A model generated the notes under the pieces. That model saw nothing but the letters and a program-made list of their open reading frames with translations, did no database searches and was not told the DNA's origin. A program made the translations under genes and the position numbers. A DNA stretch of 10,302 nucleotides from Chloroflexota bacterium. Its GTDB lineage: Bacteria; Chloroflexota; Anaerolineae; Anaerolineales; Villigracilaceae. This document shows, in pieces, positions 7,243-10,302 of this stretch. The number at the start of each line of letters is the position of its first letter. Position 1 is the first letter of the stretch. The DNA lies in the NCBI GenBank assembly GCA_021823555.1, contig JAKANW010000058.1:1-10302 (forward strand), in the 5' to 3' direction.

Positions 7243-8117
7243 ATCTCCTTCAAAAGGGATGCCCACTCTTCGTCTTCCATTTCCACTGTGTGTTCCTGGG
7301 CAGGGAAGCGTTGAGTCTTAACATCTTCGATGTATTCCCCGAAGGCGCGCTGCATCTCGGTATGGAAGCTGGCATATTTTTTAACGAACTTGGGTGTAAA
7401 GCGATCGAACAGGCCGATCATGTCGTGGGTAACGAGCACCTGGCCGTCACAGCCCGCGCCGGCGCCAATGCCAATGGTCGGGATGGATAGCCGTTGGGAG
7501 ATCAATTCGGCCAGCCGCGCCGGGACGGATTCCAACACGAGGCTGAAGCAGCCCGACTCCTCCAGCAAGAGGGCATCTTCAAGCAGGTGCTTGGCGGCGA
7601 CGGCGGTTTTGCCCTGGGCGCGAAACCCGCCCAGTTGATGAATGGACTGAGGCGTGAGTCCGAGATGTCCCATGACGGGGATGCCCGCGCCGGTAATGGC
7701 GCGGATGGCTTCGGCGCGTTCGCGCCCGCCTTCAAGCTTGACCGCATCCATGCCGCCCTGTTGCAGGAAGCGGCCTGCATTGCGCGTCGCCTCCTCAACG
7801 GAGACCTGGTACGACATGAAAGGCATGTCGCCGATCAGGAGCGCGGCTTTTGCGCCGCGTGAGACTGCTTGCGCGTGGTGGAGCATTTCCTCCATTGTGA
7901 CGGGCAGGGTGTTCTCGTATCCCAGCACGACCATGCCGAGCGAGTCTCCGACCAGGATGGAATCGATCCCAGCCTGGTCCAGGGCCAGCGCGGTTGGATA
8001 ATCGTAAGCCGTCAGCATGGTGATCGGCTCAACGCGTTCCTTCTTTTGGCGGAAGGTAAGAGTGGTGACTTTTTTGCGCGTGGGCGCAACAGTAGAGATG
8101 GGAGCAGGTGTAGACAT
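7239..8117 (-). CDS. panB: 3-methyl-2-oxobutanoate hydroxymethyltransferase (ketopantoate hydroxymethyltransferase)
   Basis: This 292-residue enzyme transfers a hydroxymethyl group from 5,10-methylenetetrahydrofolate to 2-oxoisovalerate, giving ketopantoate, the first committed step to pantothenate. The TIM-barrel motifs are all present: TAYDYP (36-41), VGDSLGMVVLGY (57-68) with metal ligand Asp58, GDMPFMSY (96-103) with Asp97, KLEGG (127-131) with Glu129, GHLGLTPQS (150-158), and the catalytic Glu196 in LESVP. The start at 8117 has GGAGGG (8127-8122) four bases upstream. A GTG at 8210 and an ATG at 8201 are in frame, but neither has a ribosome site and they would add a Pro/Arg-rich extension the family does not have. 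The first 15 or so residues are a variable tail before VTTLTFRQKK. Its stop overlaps the panE start by ATGA, so the two enzymes of consecutive steps are made together. Confidence 0.97.
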   Translation of the reverse strand: MSTPAPISTVAPTRKKVTTLTFRQKKERVEPITMLTAYDYPTALALDQAGIDSILVGDSLGMVVLGYENTLPVTMEEMLHHAQAVSRGAKAALLIGDMPFMSYQVSVEEATRNAGRFLQQGGMDAVKLEGGRERAEAIRAITGAGIPVMGHLGLTPQSIHQLGGFRAQGKTAVAAKHLLEDALLLEESGCFSLVLESVPARLAELISQRLSIPTIGIGAGAGCDGQVLVTHDMIGLFDRFTPKFVKKYASFHTEMQRAFGEYIEDVKTQRFPAQEHTVEMEDEEWASLLKEI

Positions 8118-8121
8118 GGTA

Positions 8122-8127
8122 CCCTCC
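8122..8127 (-). promoter_or_regulatory. Ribosome binding site that decides the panB start
   Basis: GGAGGG on the minus strand sits four bases before the ATG at 8117. The two upstream in-frame starts (GTG 8210, ATG 8201) have no comparable site, so this one sets the N-terminus. Confidence 0.75.
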
Positions 8128-8280
8128 AAGGGTTTGGTAGAGTCCGCTGGAGCGCCTCCCCCTGGTCTGCGCTTGGGCGTTTGACGATAAATATTCGCCA
8201 TCGCGTTCACTGGGATACGCGTGGCAAGGCTGATTATTCCACAAAAACGGATTTTCGCCTACGGTGTGTGTAAGAAGCAG

Positions 8281-8286
8281 TATAAT
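8281..8286 (+). promoter_or_regulatory. Predicted -10 box of the YtxH-like gene
   Basis: A perfect TATAAT lies 44 bases before the ATG at 8331, with an expected start near 8293. No convincing -35 is seen at 16-18 nt upstream (CCTACG at 17), so this promoter may need an activator or an alternative sigma factor, or may be weak. Confidence 0.5.
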
Positions 8287-8310
8287 AATTTTAACGAAAT
8301 TATCCTGCAA
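8282..8310 (-). promoter_or_regulatory. Predicted promoter of panB-panE
   Basis: On the minus strand TTGCAG (8310-8305) and TATTAT (8287-8282) are separated by exactly 17 nt. Transcription would start near 8275, leaving a leader of about 158 nt before the panB ATG. The -10 overlaps five bases of the TATAAT used by the opposite gene. No experimental support is possible from sequence alone. Confidence 0.55.
8285..8303. repeat. Perfect 7-bp inverted repeat between the divergent promoters
   Basis: ATAATTT (8285-8291), five bases TAACG, then AAATTAT (8297-8303). The repeat covers the expected transcription start of the YtxH-like gene and most of the spacer of the panB promoter. That is where an operator for both would sit. 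AT-rich palindromes of this size also arise by chance. Confidence 0.45.
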
Positions 8311-8330
8311 GAAATATCAAGGAGATTCCC

Positions 8331-8552
8331 ATGCGTAGAATATTCGGTTTCCTGATCGGCATCATGGTTGGAGCCATGGTTGGCTCGACAATCGCTTTGT
8401 TGCTGGCTCCGTCCACCGGCGAAAACCTGCGTAACCAGATCCGCGCGCGCGGGGAAGGTTTCTTCACCGAGGTTCGTTCCGCTGCAGATGAACGACGCAT
8501 CCAGCTTCGCGACCGCCTGGAAGCTCTGCGGGCGCCCCATGAAGGGAAGTAA
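8331..8552 (+). CDS. YtxH domain-containing small membrane protein
   Basis: This 73-residue protein starts with an N-terminal membrane helix (about residues 4-26) rich in Gly in a GxxxG-like pattern (FLIGIMVGAMVGSTIALLL). Next come APSTGENLR (27-35) and a charged, probably coiled, C-terminal half. Gly-rich helix, LLAP, (S/T)G, then basic/charged helix is the hallmark of the YtxH family. Its members are small, often stress-linked and of unknown biochemical role. AAGGAG lies six bases before the ATG. The gene is divergent from panB and convergent with the glycosyltransferase gene, with only six bases between the two stop codons. Confidence 0.85.
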   Translation: MRRIFGFLIGIMVGAMVGSTIALLLAPSTGENLRNQIRARGEGFFTEVRSAADERRIQLRDRLEALRAPHEGK

Positions 8553-8558
8553 TTGGAA

Positions 8559-9710
8559 TTAATTTTTTTGTAAAACGCGCTTGTAAAACTCATCCACCCT
8601 TTCCATGTTGCGCACATATTCAGCGCGACGTGCGATGGTTTCAGCGTTAAGGCCTGCGGCTTTGTCCCGCAGGTCTTTGTTTTCCAGCGCAGACAGGATC
8701 GAATCGGCCAATGAGCGCGGATCGTTCGCGTCGGCCAGCAGACCGTTGACGCCGGGCGTGATCCACTCGCGGATGGAATCGAGATCACCTGCCACCGGGA
8801 AGCATCCGCAGGCCATGCCTTCCAACAGGGAGTTGGGTGTGCCATCGTGGATGCTCGGCGAGACGATAATTTGTGCAGTGCGGAATATATCGGCCATTTG
8901 TTTGTGGGGCACAGGCGGGTATAAACGCACCGCATGCTCGATGTTGTATTCTTTTATCCATTCAATCGCCCGGGCTTCGCGCGACATGGAGGAACATAGA
9001 AAACGCGCATCCCGCCGTTTCTCGAGCACGAGCGGGATGGCCTTGAAGAATATATCGTTGCGGACGTAGGCGCGGAAGCCGCGCGGGTTGATAATGACCG
9101 GCTCCGTCACAAGCGGCTGGGGAGGGTAGAAAATATCCGTGTGAATGCCGCCATTGCCTGGTGCGACCAATGTAGGCTTATTCACGGAGAAGCCCAATCG
9201 TTTTGCCAGGCGGATATCGCGCTGGCAATCGGCATGCAAGGCATCGGCCACTTTCAAAGTCCAGCGGGTATAGTGCTGCATCAGCGGTGTGGACGGCGCG
9301 TGGAGGGTAAAGTCATTGCCCCATACAGAGATCACCAGCGGTATTCCCATATACGCGTCGGCGGCCAACATACCCTCGAACGGGATCCGCATGGCGTGGA
9401 TCAGGTCGGGATGGACGCGCTCGATCACAGTCTGCAGCCTGCGGGCCGCGCGGGAGATGGTCAGGGGGCCGAGCCACTGTCTGATAACGGTACGCAGGCC
9501 AAGGCCTCGCGAGGAAGCGGAGCCGGGGGAGCTGGTCGTTTTTTTTGCTGTGCTAAAAGCCACAGGCACGATGTCCAATCCCCTGACTTGAAGTTCGGGT
9601 GCACAGTCAAAGGTGGACGCAAGATGGACTTCGTCGCCGCGTTCGACAAAGCGGCTCATCCAGTTCAGGGCGGTGGGGGAGCGTCCATCGGCTACAAAGA
9701 GAATTCGCAT
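8559..9710 (-). CDS. GT4-type (GT-B fold) glycosyltransferase
   Basis: This 383-residue protein is of typical length for GT4 retaining glycosyltransferases. The N-terminal domain opens with MRILFVADGRSPTALNWMSR and includes HPDLIHAMR (100-108) and VWGNDFTLHAP (129-139). The C-terminal domain has the donor-nucleotide region: VSPSIHDGTPNSLLEGMACG (283-302), then PVAGDLDSIREWI and GVNGLLADANDP. The family EX7E motif is present as Asp289-x7-Glu297, with Asp in the first position. By family knowledge it transfers a sugar from an NDP-sugar to a glycan or lipid acceptor at the cytoplasmic membrane face; donor and acceptor are unknown. The start at 9710 is preferred because the helix-strand pattern of the family begins there and a TATAAT ends six bases before it. 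Longer in-frame starts would read through that promoter. A nucleotide-sugar dehydrogenase gene lies about 530 bases away on the other strand, which fits a polysaccharide role. Confidence 0.93.
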   Translation of the reverse strand: MRILFVADGRSPTALNWMSRFVERGDEVHLASTFDCAPELQVRGLDIVPVAFSTAKKTTSSPGSASSRGLGLRTVIRQWLGPLTISRAARRLQTVIERVHPDLIHAMRIPFEGMLAADAYMGIPLVISVWGNDFTLHAPSTPLMQHYTRWTLKVADALHADCQRDIRLAKRLGFSVNKPTLVAPGNGGIHTDIFYPPQPLVTEPVIINPRGFRAYVRNDIFFKAIPLVLEKRRDARFLCSSMSREARAIEWIKEYNIEHAVRLYPPVPHKQMADIFRTAQIIVSPSIHDGTPNSLLEGMACGCFPVAGDLDSIREWITPGVNGLLADANDPRSLADSILSALENKDLRDKAAGLNAETIARRAEYVRNMERVDEFYKRVLQKN

Positions 9711-9716
9711 GGAGCG

Positions 9717-9722
9717 ATTATA
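9717..9722 (-). promoter_or_regulatory. Predicted -10 box of the glycosyltransferase gene, leaderless geometry
   Basis: On the minus strand a perfect TATAAT (9722-9717) is followed by six bases (CGCTCC) and then the ATG at 9710. The expected transcription start is therefore the start codon itself. There is no Shine-Dalgarno site. No good -35 is visible at 16-18 nt (GCGCAA at 17). Confidence 0.55.
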
Positions 9723-9746
9723 AGCCATCGAGCCTGTCATTGCGCA

Positions 9747-9775
9747 TTGCCCACCTGCATGAGCCGTAGTATATT
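9747..9775 (+). promoter_or_regulatory. Predicted promoter of the response regulator gene
   Basis: TTGCCC (9747-9752), 17 bases, then TATATT (9770-9775). Transcription would start near 9782, leaving only about eight bases (including GAGG) before the ATG at 9790. The spacing is ideal, with four of six bases matching in the -35 and five of six in the -10. Confidence 0.5.
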
Positions 9776-9789
9776 TGACGAGAGGCCGT

Positions 9790-10179
9790 ATGAGCAAAGG
9801 AAGAATCCTGATTATCGAAGACAATATGGATAATTACGAGCTCGTCCGTTTCTTTCTGGAACGGTATGGGTATGAAACTTTCCTAGCTGCTACGGGTGCC
9901 GAAGGGGTGCAGGCTGCGCTGAAGCAATTACCTGACCTGGCGCTGGTGGATCTTGCTCTTCCGTTGATGGATGGGTGGGATGTCTCCCGCCGCATCAAAT
10001 CCGACCCGAGAACGGCCCACATTCCCCTGATCGCTGTCACCGCCCGGACGCAGTTGATTGATCGCCAGCGCGCCCTGGAAGCGGGTTGCGAAGATTACAT
10101 CCCCAAGCCAATTGATTTTTCCACCCTTTTGATTGCTGTGGAGAGGGCCATTCAGAAAACAAGACGCACCCAGATATAA
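9790..10179 (+). CDS. Single-domain CheY/DivK-like response regulator
   Basis: This 129-residue protein is a single receiver domain with no output domain. The phosphorylation site is complete: acidic pair Glu10/Asp11 in ILIIEDNMDNYELV (6-19), phosphoacceptor Asp54 in LALVDLALPLMDGWD, Thr84 in AVTAR, and Lys105 in YIPKPID. The EDNxDN opening is typical of the DivK group. By family knowledge a sensor kinase phosphorylates it, and it then acts through protein contacts. No kinase gene is in the window, so the partner is unknown. The ATG at 9790 is preceded by GAGAGG; a TTG five codons earlier is in frame but overlaps the -10 box. It is divergent from the glycosyltransferase and lies 57 bases before the sugar dehydrogenase gene on the same strand. 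Confidence 0.95.
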   Translation: MSKGRILIIEDNMDNYELVRFFLERYGYETFLAATGAEGVQAALKQLPDLALVDLALPLMDGWDVSRRIKSDPRTAHIPLIAVTARTQLIDRQRALEAGCEDYIPKPIDFSTLLIAVERAIQKTRRTQI

Positions 10180-10180
10180 T
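10175..10180 (+). promoter_or_regulatory. Possible -10 box for the nucleotide-sugar dehydrogenase gene
   Basis: A perfect TATAAT overlaps the stop codon of the response regulator (TAA at 10177-10179) and lies 56 bases before the next ATG. The best -35 candidate, TTCAGA at 18 nt, is poor. It may add to read-through from the upstream promoter. Confidence 0.35.
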
Positions 10181-10236
10181 ATGGTATATCAATCCAGTTT
10201 GTGAAAAAAACACTGATAAAAGGAAGGATTTACTCT

Positions 10237-10302
10237 ATGAAACAGATTTGTGTAGTCGGGGTTGGCTATGTTGGTATCGTAACAGGCGCTTGTTTCGCCG
10301 AT
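10237..10302 (+). CDS. UDP-glucose 6-dehydrogenase / nucleotide-sugar dehydrogenase, 5' fragment
   Basis: Only 22 codons lie inside the window: MKQICVVGVGYVG followed by IVTGACFAD. The GxGYVG...A pattern with a Cys-Phe-Ala-Asp ending is the opening Rossmann strand of UDP-glucose/GDP-mannose dehydrogenases. By family knowledge the enzyme oxidises UDP-glucose to UDP-glucuronate with two NAD+. Substrate cannot be told from this fragment. AGGAAGG (10221-10227) lies nine bases before the ATG. The gene follows the response regulator on the same strand and may be transcribed with it. Confidence 0.88.
   Translation, partial: MKQICVVGVGYVGIVTGACFAD

Noticed and set aside
8118..8210. Longer panB starting at GTG 8210 or ATG 8201
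   Set aside because: No ribosome site, and a low-complexity extension absent from the family; the ATG at 8117 has a strong GGAGGG.
8553..8570. T run after the YtxH-like gene as a terminator
   Set aside because: The Ts are the last codons of the convergent glycosyltransferase, and there is no stable stem directly before them.
9711..9824. Longer glycosyltransferase starting at 9824
   Set aside because: The extension would cross the opposite promoter and part of the response regulator gene, has no family similarity, and precedes the natural first strand MRILFVADG.

Overview
The window looks like a piece of a moderately GC-rich chromosome, most likely from a Chloroflexota bacterium of the Anaerolineae type. 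That placement is inferred from three things: the class A penicillin-binding protein with a Thr-Pro-rich tail, the mix of housekeeping genes, and the relic of a large STAND-type ATPase. No 16S or other marker is present to prove it. No tRNA, rRNA, CRISPR array, insertion sequence or phage gene was seen.

Layout, left to right. 1-2997 (-): a class A penicillin-binding protein whose C-terminus runs off the left edge. 3061-3507 (-): a small MaoC-type hydratase, probably transcribed together with it. 3508-3602: a divergent intergenic region with face-to-face promoters. 3603-6008 (+): a GH63-like cytoplasmic glycoside hydrolase. 6009-6339: no intact gene, but a decayed N-terminal fragment of a P-loop ATPase with a one-base frameshift inside its Walker A motif. 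6340-8117 (-): a panB-panE pair for pantothenate synthesis, coupled by an ATGA overlap. 8118-8330: a second divergent region in which the predicted promoters of panB and the next gene share almost the same -10 bases. 8331-8552 (+): a 73-residue YtxH-like membrane protein. 8559-9710 (-): a GT4-type glycosyltransferase, convergent with the YtxH-like gene. 9711-9789: a third divergent promoter region. 9790-10179 (+): a DivK-like single-domain response regulator. 10237-10302 (+): the first 22 codons of a UDP-glucose/nucleotide-sugar dehydrogenase.

Three themes connect the genes. Cell-envelope and glycan work is represented by the PBP, the glycosyltransferase and the nucleotide-sugar dehydrogenase. 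Central metabolism is represented by panB-panE (ketopantoate, then pantoate) and the MaoC hydratase. Promoter architecture is the third: all three divergent intergenic regions carry readable -10 boxes, and two genes (glycoside hydrolase and glycosyltransferase) have a -10 box ending exactly 6 nt before the ATG with no Shine-Dalgarno site, which predicts leaderless mRNAs. No complete undescribed system was found. The best leads are the ATPase relic, the leaderless promoters, the shared -10 region at panB/ytxH, and the unusual catalytic-loop sequence and inserted beta domain of the hydrolase.
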